From: Symsagittifera roscoffensis
Taxonomy: Eukaryota > Xenacoelomorpha > Acoela > Convolutidae
Assembly (NCBI RefSeq): GCF_963678635.1
Contig: NC_087067.1
Span: 48,405,618 to 48,469,617, forward strand
Direction: 5' to 3'
DNA: 64,000 nucleotides
The position numbers and the translations under genes were made by a program. Positions 48,301-59,160 of the stretch are shown piece after piece (the first letter of the stretch is position 1; each line of letters begins with the position of its first letter). The notes below the pieces were generated by a model that saw only the letters and a list, made by a program, of their open reading frames with translations, did no database searches and was not told the DNA's origin.

Positions 48301-51300
48301 TCAAAAGAGGCAATTAGACCAAAAATGTTCAAATGTTTAAAACACTTTTTAAATGTTGTTTGAATTTTCTATGATAAGCATTTTTTCCATAGATTTCAGA
48401 TATAAAATTGTATGATAAGCATTTTTTTCTATGAACGTCAGACCGGGTTGAATATAAAAAAAACTAAAAATGAACCATGAAAATTAGCGTTAAAATTGGC
48501 TCATGGTTCAGCCGTGAATTCTGATGAAATTAATTTAATTTTTTTGGTTTCACATTACGAGGCCAAACTGTGCATTTTGTGCATTGTAAGCGGATTCCGC
48601 AACAAGGACGCTCCCTTTGTTCTTCTTTTGTTCTTTACTTTCCTTTGATCGTTCCGACAAAATTTTCACATGATTAAAGACTTGTCTCTGGAATCCAGGA
48701 ACATACAGACACAAAAATGTGCTCCTATCCAGAGCACAGTTTGGCCTCGTAATGCAAAAATGAAGAGTTTTAGTTTTCTCATGCCTTTTTATATACATTC
48801 TTTTCGATTGCCCGAAAGAATCTCGATTCATTAAATTAAACGCCTGATAATGAGATTCCGCTTTTTATTGTATTTTTTCCCAACAATCAAGATAATTTGT
48901 TATAAACCACGGATCAACTTTCTAAAATCAATCAAAAGACAAAATTAACTCTTCAGACTTTCGGACGTAACAAACACTAACCCATACAAATTATAAGGCC
49001 GAGCAGCAAAAATGTTTTTATTGCTTAGAATATTTTAATGTCTCTTGAAGCTTTTTATTTTAAATTGGTTTTTGATCAAATCATATCGGGAACAAGTCAA
49101 ATTTAGAATTTGGAAAGAGGAAAGATATTATTATCTCCCTTGTAGTGCTTTTCCAGGAGTGCAACCGGATACAAGCGAATCAGATGCTGGAACTCGTTCA
49201 ACATAACTGACTGTGCCAAGTATTGGAAACTGATTTTCGTGGGCTCAAACGCAAAGACATTATAACCCATTGTTGCAGCTGACAAGCTGAAAAAATATAG
49301 ATTACCAACATTAAAAACAATTTTGTAGTTTTTTTTTGAAAACTTAACTCCGTTATCAAGTAATGAGTTTATAAAATTGGGTATTTTTAGAAGTTTTCAC
49401 ACCACTCAATTAAATGTTTGGCCTGAACTCACAATTTGTATGTCTCGTGTATAAATTAATTGAGCTTCATTATGAAATTTATCTTTTTTCTTTTTTTGCT
49501 TTCTGTTTTGTTCATGAGACGTGTCATAAAAGGGACGTGCAACCATTACAAAAACATTGAATTTGCATGTGATCATACGTTTCGAGATTAGAGAGACCAT
49601 CAACAGAGAGAGCATTGACAATCACACACACACACACACACGCACACACCGCACACACACACGGACACACACGCACACAGACACACACGCACGCACACAC
49701 ACATACACACACCACACACCACACACACACGACAAACATTTGGGAGAATGGTGTGTGTGTGTCTTTGCCAATCTTGCATATTAAAATTTATGCTCTGTTT
49801 CGCTCTTAAAGATAGTTTTCAGATTTTCAAGCTATACTTAAGACACTGAGAAACTACCAATAGCATGATTAACTCTGTTTTTTTTTTTGTTAAAGAGATG
49901 ATTAAGCACGGTTATTACAACGGTTTTTGAAAACGCCCTTACACACTTGTCCTTTTTTTCATATTTTTAAAATATTTTGTAATTTGGCCAAGCAGTTCAT
50001 TCTACAGTAGCAGATAATGAAATCATCATGCAGACAATCAAACTTTTTTTGTTTGTTTGTCTACTATCCTTTCAAGGAGAAAATCTTCCTAAAAACTCCA
50101 AGCATTCCGTTTTTTTTCGACCTTTTAGCATCCTTATTGCTATCAAATTGAACAATCTAATCAGAACGTAGCAATTATTGATAAACATGTGAGTAAAAGA
50201 AAATGCAAAAGTCAAAGTTTGGATAAGGAAAGTAACAGGGGAACAAAAGTGACACAGAAAACTCAAGATTGTTAGACATAGTGAAATGCCCATAAATGAT
50301 CGAAAGAGCTGATTGACTAATACAATTTCAAATTTTCAAAATGTTATATAAAAATTTTGGTTAATAATCTCATTTCCTGGCCGCATGAGAGTCATATCTA
50401 CTGATTTATAAAGTCTAATGCTTTATGTGCCTTGGTTGGTCAGTCTTTTTTGCTTTCCTTTTTTATCTTGGTTTTTTGTAGAAAAGTATTTATTTTTCTT
50501 AATGCACCCCTGGTTAACATCACGTGACTCTACAATCAACTTCAAAAAAAAGAACTTCTAAGCTTGTAAAAAAGCAAACATTGCAATCAGAATGAGCACT
50601 TAGTTAGTATAATTCTCTACGTTTTTAAAAAAAAAACATAAAGGGCTCCAAAATTTATTTGGTTCCTACATATAAAAACTCAAATATAGATTTTTTAAAT
50701 TTTTTTTTGTTCACCTGAAGGTTCCTACGTGGCTTCCAATATCAACGAATGAAGCATTTGGGTAGAAACGGGACATTTTTTCAAAAAGCGGTTTCTGAAG
50801 ATGCCTTTCCCAATTACCATCACCTTTGATTGTTCGACTCACATGCTGAAATACATTATATTACAGTAATGTTTAGAACTTCTCAAAAATTAAACGTTTG
50901 AAGAATGTGGAAGAACTCAACCAAACCAAAAACAGTTCAATGAAATTTGCAAACGAGTTTAAATATTTGAGTTTTGGAACTTTTTTTGAAGCTTGAAGCT
51001 TCAAAAAAATTTCAAAACTCAACAAATATTGAAACTCGTTGAGCTTGAAAAAAAGCTGAGCGTGAAAAAAAATTTTATAAACAATTTCCTGAAAAAAAGT
51101 TTACCACTATCTATCAAACTAATAAATTATTTCATGACTTTACTTTTAATAAAACTTACTAAAGCGTCAAAAAACTCTATAGGCTTAGTTTTAGCTCTTA
51201 GACCTGAACATAAAATACAATTTCTGTTCTTAGACAAAATGGCATAAGAGAAAAACATTTCACTCATCAAAAAAATGCTTAAATGTCTTTCGTTTTTTCT

Positions 51301-54300
51301 TTAAATCACGTTTATTTTTTCTTTATTTTGTTTTGCGCACTCACTGGCTAGTTGCAAGAAATCAATGCAGGAATATGATTGTCCAGCAATCCAATATATC
51401 CAATTATTTTTAAAATAGTTTTTTTTTGCGCCGAGCTATCTTCTTTTTGCTGAAAAATTATAGAGGCAATGATATGCCACAACATTTTTTAGATGGTATA
51501 AAAATTTTCTGCCAAAAACGATTTCGAAAATTCGAAACTTGGCCGAAAAAAAAAACCAACTCAAGCATTAATATTCCGCTTTTTCGTTAGAAAAATGAAA
51601 AATTAAACAGCCTAAAATGTAATCTGAAATTGGATAGTATGCAAAATTGATTGTGCGTCAATAGTTAGGCTAAAAAAACAATTTGAAAAGTCTGCTGTAT
51701 TAAAAATGTCAATTGGTAGTTTTATTGCAGAATCTCGAATGATTCCAATAACTCTCAACAAGTAATTACTGGCTTGCCCGAATCAAAAAAGAAGTTACTA
51801 GTTCGACTAACCATATTGAATCAAATGATTCATTTTACCTAATTTGTTTTGTTGGTGTTGTTTTTTTGTCTTTTGAAGAAAACGGGAATATATATGCTGC
51901 CGTGGGTGTTTTTTTTTGTATTCAGATCGATTCTACAAAAAGTTTTGGGAGATAACATAGCATTATTCTATAAAACATAAACTGCTTCTGGCTTCTGTTT
52001 ATATCTAGTTTCTTGATACGAGCTTCTAGTTTGAGATCCACCTTTGATTTTTGAAATAAACAGACCCTTTTCGTGTTTGATTATCTTTTCTTAAATGTGA
52101 TAATTCGTTTTTGGTTCAGTTTTTGATTTTAATTTCAGCTGACTAACAATTCCATTCGATTGCTTCACATTGTTTTGTGCTTTTCTACACAAAAAAAATA
52201 TTCAGGCAAAGCAAAATCAGATAGTTTTTTATAATCCAGTTGGAGCTTAACCCAATGGAAAGAAAGTTGAAAATTATAAAATAGAAGTCTATTAACTAAC
52301 TATGTCCATGTGATCTGGAAGTAGACATATTTTGGTTGTCTTGCCATAGGCCCAAAGGTGCACATCCAAATTATGGTGACAATTCTTTTGGACAAAAGTT
52401 TGATCTAATTTGAAATCTTTCCATTGTAGAGAATCCAAATATAAAACTAGATTTCAGGGTTTCAGGGACGATCATTTGGGTTTCAACTTTCTAAGAATCT
52501 ATATATCATAATTAGTAAGTATTAAACTATCATCCATATACCAAACAAGACTGCTCGTATCAGGGTGAAGTCCTGAATGTTCCGACTGCCTCTTAAGGTA
52601 TATGGAGCAGTAATAACACAAAAAAAATTTTAGATAGAAAAATAAAATGAAAATTTTGTTTCTAAAATTTGAATTTTTTGATGAACATTATCCCCCCACA
52701 CGCCATATAAAGGACAAAAAGATATATTTCGCTCCTTGTAACAAATCAATTATGGCAAATAATTTTCTTTCAACCAATTTGGAACAATTTCTAAGACGGA
52801 TCAGGATCAAATAGCGCGAAGTATATCGCGCGTTAATTGTCCCAAATTGGTCAAAAAGGCAATCTTTAAACCCCATAACTTAACGAAAAATGATTAAAGG
52901 TGAAATAGCTTTTCAATTTTAATCTCAGGACAACAATACCTTTCGAATGATATATAAAAAAAATCCGTCAAAAATGGCTAGTTAAAAAGTCGAAAATGTC
53001 TAAAGAAAAAAAACCACCCCGAGCACAAATATTCCGTTACTTTCGTATCGAAAGTCGGAACAATAATCAAGACCGCTTTATCTTTATTATGTGAATGTTT
53101 TGCGCTCAAAGAGCGCTTAAAAATATTCCATGACAAAAACATTCAACGCCGAGGAAAAAGTCTTATAAACTTGAAAGAAACAGCCAACATATAATGGAAA
53201 AGTGTCAAAGAACTCAGGAGATCATATTTTTGAAAATGATTATAAAAATTAATAATACCCTGGTTGACTTCACATTGCACTTTTGCAGGTCGATAACAGG
53301 CTTTGCTTTCTTTTAAACACAAGGAAGAAATGAAATTTCAAACTGGTAAGTTATCAAAATTGAGCTTGAACAGTTTTTTTTGTGAGTTTATTAAAAAACA
53401 TCAAGAAATGTATCAATGAAAACCACTTCGTTCTTTTACACTAGAAGACAAATTACGTTTGAAAATCCAAAATTGATTTGAACAATAGAAAATTTTTTTG
53501 ACTTTTTAGCTTAGGCAGTGATGTATTAAACTATCATCCATATACCAAACAAGACTGCTCGTATCAGGGTGAAGTCCTGAATGTTCTGACTGCCTCTTAA
53601 GGTATATGGAGCAGTAATAACACAAAAAAAGTTTTAGATAGAAAAATAAAATGAAAATTTTGTTTCTAAAATTTGAATTTTTTGATGAACATTATCCCCC
53701 CACTCGCCATATAAAGGACAAAAAGATATATTTCGCTCCTTGTAACAAATCAATTATGGCAAATAATTTTCTTTCAACCAATTTGGAACAATTTTTAAGA
53801 CGGATCAGGATCAAATAGCGCGAAGTATATCGCGCGTTAATTGTCCCAAATTGGTCAAAAAGGCAATCTTTAAACCCCATAACTTAACGAAAAATGATTA
53901 AAGGTGAAATAGCTTTTCAATTTTAATCTCAGGACAACAATACCTTTCGAATGATATATAAAAAAAATCCGTCAAAAATGGCTAGTTAAAAAGTCGAAAA
54001 TGTCTAAAGAAAAAAAACCACCCCGAGCACAAATATTCCGTTACTTTCGTATCGAAAGTCGGAACAATAATCAAGACCGCTTTATCTTTATTATGTGAAT
54101 GTTTTGCGCTCAAAGAGCGCTTAAAAATATTCCGTGACAAAAACATTCAACGCCGAGGAAAAAGTCTTATAAACTTGAAAGAAACAGCCAACATATAATG
54201 GAAAAGTGTCAAAGAACTCAGGAGATCATATTTTTGAAAATGATTATAAAAATTAATAATACCCTGGTTGACTTCACATTGCACTTTTGCAGGTCGATAA

Positions 54301-56010
54301 CAGGCTTTGCTTTCTTTTAAACACAAGGAAGAAATGAAATTTCAAACTGGTAAGTTATCAAAATTGAGCTTGAACAGTTTTTTTTTGTGAGTTTATTAAA
54401 AAACATCAAGAAATGTATCAATGAAAACCACTTCGTTCTTTTACACTAGAAGACAAATTACGTTTGAAAATCCAAAATTGATTTGAACAATAAAATTTTT
54501 TTTTGACTTTTTAGCTTAGGCAGTGATATATTTCAGATGGTATAAAAAAGATCATCAAAGACAATTAGCTAAAAAGACGAAACTAGACTGAATAATGAAC
54601 ATTGGTTTGGGTGGTTCGAATGATTCATGTTGCTGATCATTTGTTTAATATTAGCTTTCTTTCTGCCAAGTGAAACAAATACCATATAATTTTTTTTTTC
54701 CATCGACAAAAAACAATCGGTTCTGCCAAATGAAATAAACACACAAAGAAATGCTTTGAATTTAGCCTGAAAATAGCCAACTCACCGTTGTAAAATAGCC
54801 AACACATTTTCAACTTACAAAAGTATATGGCTTTAAATTTCTTTGATTTTCAAGATCAATTTATCATTGACACTTTTTGTTAGAGTTATTCTGAACACTG
54901 GATCAATAGGTAAATTTTTAATTCAGTCGGGAAATCTGAAAATTCAAAGCACTTTCAAAATTTAAGTCGATCAAACTTTTTGTGACGTTCACACTTCTGT
55001 TGTTCGGTTCGATAGTGAAGGTTGCCTTCTTTTTACGAAAGGAACTGGGCTGAATTTTAAAAAATCAAAAATCAAATCGCAAAAAATCAAACTGGAGAGT
55101 GAACAAACTTTATGACTTTTCCTGAAAAAAGAACAAACAAATCACCAAATCTTATATAAGAGCATTCACTAAATTCATGACTCTCAAAAATGTTTTTTAT
55201 GTATGTATTGAAACTAAATATCCAAATGAAATGATTTTGCAATCAGCATTAAAAATCTGGTTTTTTGAAAATGGACTTATTTCATTGACCTTATGAAGTT
55301 GTATGGTATCTTTGGGCAATTAAATCTGCCTGGTATTTGCTGATCGTCCCTTTTGTGTCTTTCAAGTCCAAATCAACAGTACTGTCAAAAATGGGTTCAG
55401 ATCGATTTTAGTATTAAAAAAGAAAAGGATTTAAATTGATCTCATTTCAAAACCGGAAAAAGTTTTATTGATTGTTTATCACCGTGGGATTACTCCGGTT
55501 GCAAAATCATCAAGGAACCCTCATCCCCCGGAAACCATTAGTTTTTGGTTAGCAGTGCTTGTAGAAGTGACTGCAGATCGCTGCTATCCTGGCTGATATT
55601 CTTCTGCAGCAATAAATTTGAATTAAATTTAAAATTGTTTAAGAATACAAAACTGACGTTCCTAAAATTCCTAAAATTTATTTATGTTGGTTTCGATGGG
55701 ATTTGGATGGATTTCAATAGCTACCGAAATCCACCCAAATTGACATAAATTTTTTAGACACTTAAACCGGTCCGAAATTTCCTGGATGAATCGATATAAA
55801 TCGATTTGAAATCCGTTTCCTTTTCTTAAGTATCCATATGAATAATCGCTCAGGATCGACTTCAAATCGAATTAAAATTGATATAAAAGATCCAAACCCA
55901 TTTTTTTCCGTGCGAAAATTTCTACTTTGAAACAGTTTTCCAATGAAGAAATAAACAAGACACACAACCATAACAACTTTTATCAAGCCAGACAGGTTGA
56001 AACTCCACAT
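42377..56010 (-). CDS. FkbM-family methyltransferase, type II membrane protein (8 exons)
   Basis: Exons on the minus strand: 56,010-55,926; 52,446-52,301; 50,845-50,715; 49,286-49,166; 47,643-47,563; 43,562-43,500; 43,363-43,185; 42,596-42,377. Phases agree at every junction and the sum is 1,026 nt, giving 341 residues. Residues 9-27 (LIKVVMVVCLVYFFIGKLF) are a signal-anchor, so the enzyme probably faces the lumen of the secretory pathway. FkbM motifs: GNWE at 87-90, SAM-binding FVDIGSHVGTF at 110-120, FAFEP at 132-136, NLGG in exon 5, TLDDLLPLF at 215-223 and KIDCEGSEPKVISGG from 234. These enzymes transfer methyl from S-adenosylmethionine, usually to sugar hydroxyls; the substrate here is unknown. 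Seven of eight exons have good acceptors or donors. The weak point is exon 4/5: the only in-frame GT (CCG/GTTGCA) cuts off a well-conserved-looking VALLEK stretch. Introns reach about 4 kb and hold transposons. Confidence 0.85.
42690..43110. repeat. Dispersed repeat, copy in the last FkbM intron
   Basis: This stretch shares, in the same order, ACTGCTCGTA.CAG, CTGAATGTTCCGA, ATGGAGCAGT, CCCCACACGC.ATATAAAG, GTTAATTGTCCC, CCATAACTTA and AAAAGTCGAAAATG with the two tandem copies at 52,522 and 53,523. It is a diverged third member of a roughly 500-bp repeat family. Open frames 42,656-42,838 and 42,885-43,112 lie inside it and are not genes. Confidence 0.7.
43830..46560 (-). mobile_element. Decayed LINE in intron 5 of the FkbM gene
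   Basis: On the minus strand, in order: endonuclease pieces (KTNGRDGG near 46,390; LFLTAVYKSPSANKENFLEF near 46,250; ITDHYG near 45,970), then a reverse transcriptase (NQIISEAVYPSSLKTPKLVL near 45,180; RIPQGFVLGPLLF near 44,740; the catalytic IYADDT near 44,660) and a 3' tail up to about 43,830. Many stops and frameshifts. It differs in its catalytic box from the plus-strand LINE at 23.5 kb (FADD), so it is a separate lineage or a distant copy. It sits in sense orientation within the host intron. Confidence 0.85.
48220..48445. repeat. Dispersed AATTGTATGATAAGCATTTTT motif cluster
   Basis: Three copies of AAATTGTATGATAA(A/G)CATTT or near variants occur here, ending with TATGAACGTCAGACCGGGTT. 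This matches the motif family of 7.4-9.0 kb and the inverse ends at 12,658 and 28,335. Confidence 0.5.
48553..48754. mobile_element. 202-bp MITE with 21-bp perfect inverted ends
   Basis: The left end CATTACGAGGCCAAACTGTGC is the exact reverse complement of the right end at 48,734-48,754. CA dinucleotides flank both sides, a possible target duplication. The interior has a short GC-richer block (GCGGATTCCGCAACAAGGAC) shared with 41,031-41,045 of the longer relative at 40,960. It lies in FkbM intron 4. The minus-strand frame over it (48,550-48,831) is not a gene. Confidence 0.85.
49623..49735. repeat. CA-dinucleotide microsatellite
   Basis: (CA)n interrupted by CG, CC and GA variants, about 110 bp, followed by a short GTGTGTGT at 49,751. 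It lies in FkbM intron 3. The Cys/Val and Thr/His low-complexity frames read across it are artefacts. Confidence 0.95.
52522..54535. repeat. 1,004-bp tandem duplication in FkbM intron 1
   Basis: Two nearly identical units start with TTAAACTATCATCCATATAC at about 52,523 and 53,525 and end with TTAGGCAGTGAT. Differences are a handful of substitutions and one or two A/T indels, so the event is recent. Each unit contains one copy of the dispersed repeat also seen at 42,690. The paired minus-strand frames (52,688 and 53,692) are repeat shadows. Confidence 0.95.
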
Positions 56011-56529
56011 AACTTAATCGCTGAAGCTTTCAAATGATTTAAGCGTCTTGTATCTTGAGTAGAGCAAAGTTCAAAGTCATTAATTTCAAAGTCATAGAGC
56101 AAAGTTCATTAATTTTTTTGAGCATCATTCTTGCATCAACTCTCTGCTTTCCGTTTTCAAAACATCAGTATTGCTTTAAAACAAGGAAAAATTTGCTGTT
56201 TTTCGCTCACTTGAAAGAAGTTTATTTCTGTCCGCCAAACTTTATTTCGGAAGAATTTTGGATAATTATTGAAAATTATTAATTTGCAACATTGAAAAGG
56301 CAATATAACAAACAGATGTCACCTTTTTTCAGAAAAGATTTTTGATAAATTATGAGCTTTCTAATTTAACTTTTTCGAAAGTAAAATGGTTACATTTTCA
56401 GCAGCTATCATTTCAATTACTCAGTCGATTGCTCTTCAATTAAACAAAAACTTACAATTTTAGTTTAAAGACAAGGAAAGTTTTTAGGTGGTTAAGGGAA
56501 CAAGTTTTTAATGTGAAAATAATCACCTA

Positions 56530-56790
56530 AAGTTAACGCCTCTTAATTGTGTTTTTGCGCATCAGAGAGCGAACCAGGGTATCGGAAGAAGATGCGTGAC
56601 CAACATGATGGGCAAAATATCCGCAGTCGCATTGATGTTTTTGAGTCATGCAAAGTCGCGACATTCACGCAATATCCGGAAAAGTACCGAAATCCAAGAA
56701 GATGGTGTGATTAATTTTTTGGGGTACTGCAGAGTTTTTCGCTTTGAGCATTTTTGCCACGGTGGCGAAAGAGCCGGAAAATTGCTACTT
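56530..56790 (+). CDS. Possible plus-strand exon(s), unassigned
   Basis: The stretch is richer in G+C than its surroundings. After GCGCATCAG one frame reads SEPGYRKKMRDQHDGQNIRS and continues RIDVFESCKVATFTQYPEKY to a TG/GTGTGA donor near 56,708. A second frame is open through the whole segment (from GGTATCGG near 56,579) and ends at an excellent AACA/GTACGT donor near 56,792, containing FEHFCHGGERAGKLLLENS. I cannot tell which is used and recognise neither. The gene would diverge from the FkbM gene, whose start codon is at 56,010. Confidence 0.3.
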
Positions 56791-56870
56791 GAAAACAGTA
56801 CGTTGTTACATTGTTCATGAAAGTTCTTTTTTTTTCAATTACGTTATTTTGGTGAAAAAATAGATAAATT

Positions 56871-57022
56871 TTGACTGAAGAAAGTCTCCGCCAACGCGTT
56901 GCAGTGAATGAGGAGATTCAATTTGCGTATCTCAATCCGGGAATAATTGGATTAAAAAGACTCGCAAACTCTGTTAATATGCTTGGCAAATTAAAAACTT
57001 ATCGCTGCGATGTCATAGTTTT
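56871..57022 (+). CDS. Possible plus-strand exon, unassigned
   Basis: An open frame reads ESLRQRVAVNEEIQFAYLNP then GIIGLKRLANSVNMLGKLKT before a GTAACA donor-like site after TTTTTG. Codon content is coding-like and it follows the candidate exon(s) at 56.53-56.79 kb by about 100 bases. The acceptor is uncertain (AAAATAG or CTGAAG). No family is recognised. Confidence 0.3.
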
Positions 57023-58209
57023 TGGTAACAATATGATCTACTTGACGAAACTGAAAAAAAAAAACGTTTTAATTTTTGACAAACAAAATTTTTTTGCAGT
57101 ATTCGTGTTTCGAAAAGGTCACAAGTGGTTTTTAAGCACCTGTATTCTCTAATCTAAAAAGCGTAGACACCTTTATCTAAACTCGATTTAAATTTTCTAT
57201 TCGATAAAATGATTGAAAAGAACCGATTATTTAGAAATGCATATTTCACATTTACCGGAACGGAATAAGGAACCTTGATCGTTTTTGTTTGTTTAAAAGC
57301 AAAACTTTGCTTTTTTCATGCCTCTCTTTTGATAGGCAAAAAGATCAGTTTTTCTAGATGTTTTTGAACAGCGTAGTCATTTTAATTAAAGTTAATTCGA
57401 TTTGCAACCGATATTTTTTATAGTTGCAGTTTGAGGCTCAAAAGCCTACGCTTCGAACCCTGATTGTCTGCTGATCCAGTCAAATTCTGCTTCCTAGAAC
57501 CTCGTTTTTGACTATTCTACTAACCAAAGAAAACTCGCTTGACTCTCCTTACTAATTTCCATGGCAAGCAAACTATTTTTACGAACCGATTGGGTTTTTC
57601 ATAATTCATTTTGGAAAGACAAGCATTTTGACAAAGTAGCATTGTAACAATTACCGTAATAAAACTTTAAGGAGCGACAAAAATCGCAACTTTTCATACA
57701 AAAATTGTTTCACTTTTGTTTCAGCCAAAAAATGCAATAAACAAGCAAAAACCAATCTACCACTCTCCAAATACACATTTAAATTTGAAACTTGAAAAAA
57801 TACTTTATTGTTGTCTCAATGAAACGTATCATCGTTAACAAAACAATCATTGCGAAAAAAATGTTCCCCTTTTTTTTTTCATCGTAACAGATCGCATAAA
57901 GCTTATTAATATTAACACTTTAAAAAATATAAAAATAGGTTCTTTGAAATGTACAGGAAATAAGTGAGAAAAAGCTCCAAGCATTTCTCAGCTCAAAAGT
58001 TTGTTCTCATTGAATCTATCTTTTCTGATTACACTACTAGAAAACCTGACACCAAAGTTAAAAACTTTACTCACTTGAACTCGTTATTTCAGTGCTGATT
58101 TTGTCATCATTAACTTCGAATTTGTAGAAAAATGATGAGTAGACCGCAAATAAAAGATCAAAACTAGCCTCTGCGAAATATCAAATTTTGGTTTCCAGGA
58201 CTTTCCATG

Positions 58210-58230
58210 TATATATATATATATATATAT
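58210..58230. repeat. TA-dinucleotide microsatellite
   Basis: About ten uninterrupted TA units. Confidence 0.95.
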
Positions 58231-59049
58231 GGGTATGTAAATCCCATGTTCATCATCTGAGCCAAATTTTTCCAACCGAGAAATATTACAAAAAAAGAGC
58301 TAAATTTAGTAAAGTCTAGTAAAATTTATTTTTACAGTGCATGACTTTTTTCTGTTTCCTTGCTAAATAGTTCACAATACAGAAAATTAATGCAAATATT
58401 GGAATCTGAAATTTCTAGACCTAATGTAATCTAATCAGTTCTTGAAGCCAAATTTTGATACGTTGAAAATGATTAGATCTGATCCGTTGCTTTCGTTGCT
58501 TTACAAAAATATTTGTTGTAATTCAAAGTTGTCCAGAATGGATATTGAAAATTTTGTGTTTTAAACAAATTTTTGTTTCAGTTTTTCCTCTAGTAAAATT
58601 AAGGGAAAGTTCTATTTTAAAGCTGCAAAAAAATGAAAAAAGAACAAATAAATGCAAGATAGTTACTGAACCATAATCAAATTTGCTTTGTTTAATATGA
58701 AAAATTACATAATTTGAAAAGTTTTTTCAATGTCTGACCTTAACTAATATCCAATGTTGTAACTCCACAAAATCGTCTTGATTTATTACAAACAAAGTTT
58801 TAACTGTTTTGCAAAAAATTTAGACAAAAGTTGACTTTTCTTTGACTTTTTTGACTATAAACTCACTGCACAAGACGAGAGAATAAGTAGTAGATATGGA
58901 ACATCTATATTTTGCATCGAAGAAAAAGTTATTAAATCGAGAGACGCAGTGTCGAAATTCCAACCAGTTTCGAAACTCAATATAGGCGGATGAAACCCGT
59001 GTAATTTTCAACTTGCGTTTTTAAAATCCATTGGTTTTGGTCGATTGGT

Positions 59050-59160
59050 TGAGGACAGATGTTTCATTGGTTTTTCAAGTATTGCCCTAATATATCAAAT
59101 ATTGCACTAATTCTTCAAATATTGCACTATTGTTTCATATATTTTACTAGTTTTCCAGTT
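59050..59160. repeat. Minisatellite, ~20-bp unit (ATATTGCACTA...TTCAA)
   Basis: Four imperfect copies of a unit with AGTATTGCCCTAAT, AATATTGCACTAAT, AATATTGCACTATT and ATATATTTTACTAG starts, each followed by a TTTCA/TTCAA phrase. Related phrases occur at 9,570-9,660. Confidence 0.6.

Noticed and set aside
49524-49809. Three overlapping open frames with Cys/Val or Thr/His runs
   Set aside because: They are read across the CA microsatellite; such frames arise automatically from dinucleotide repeats.
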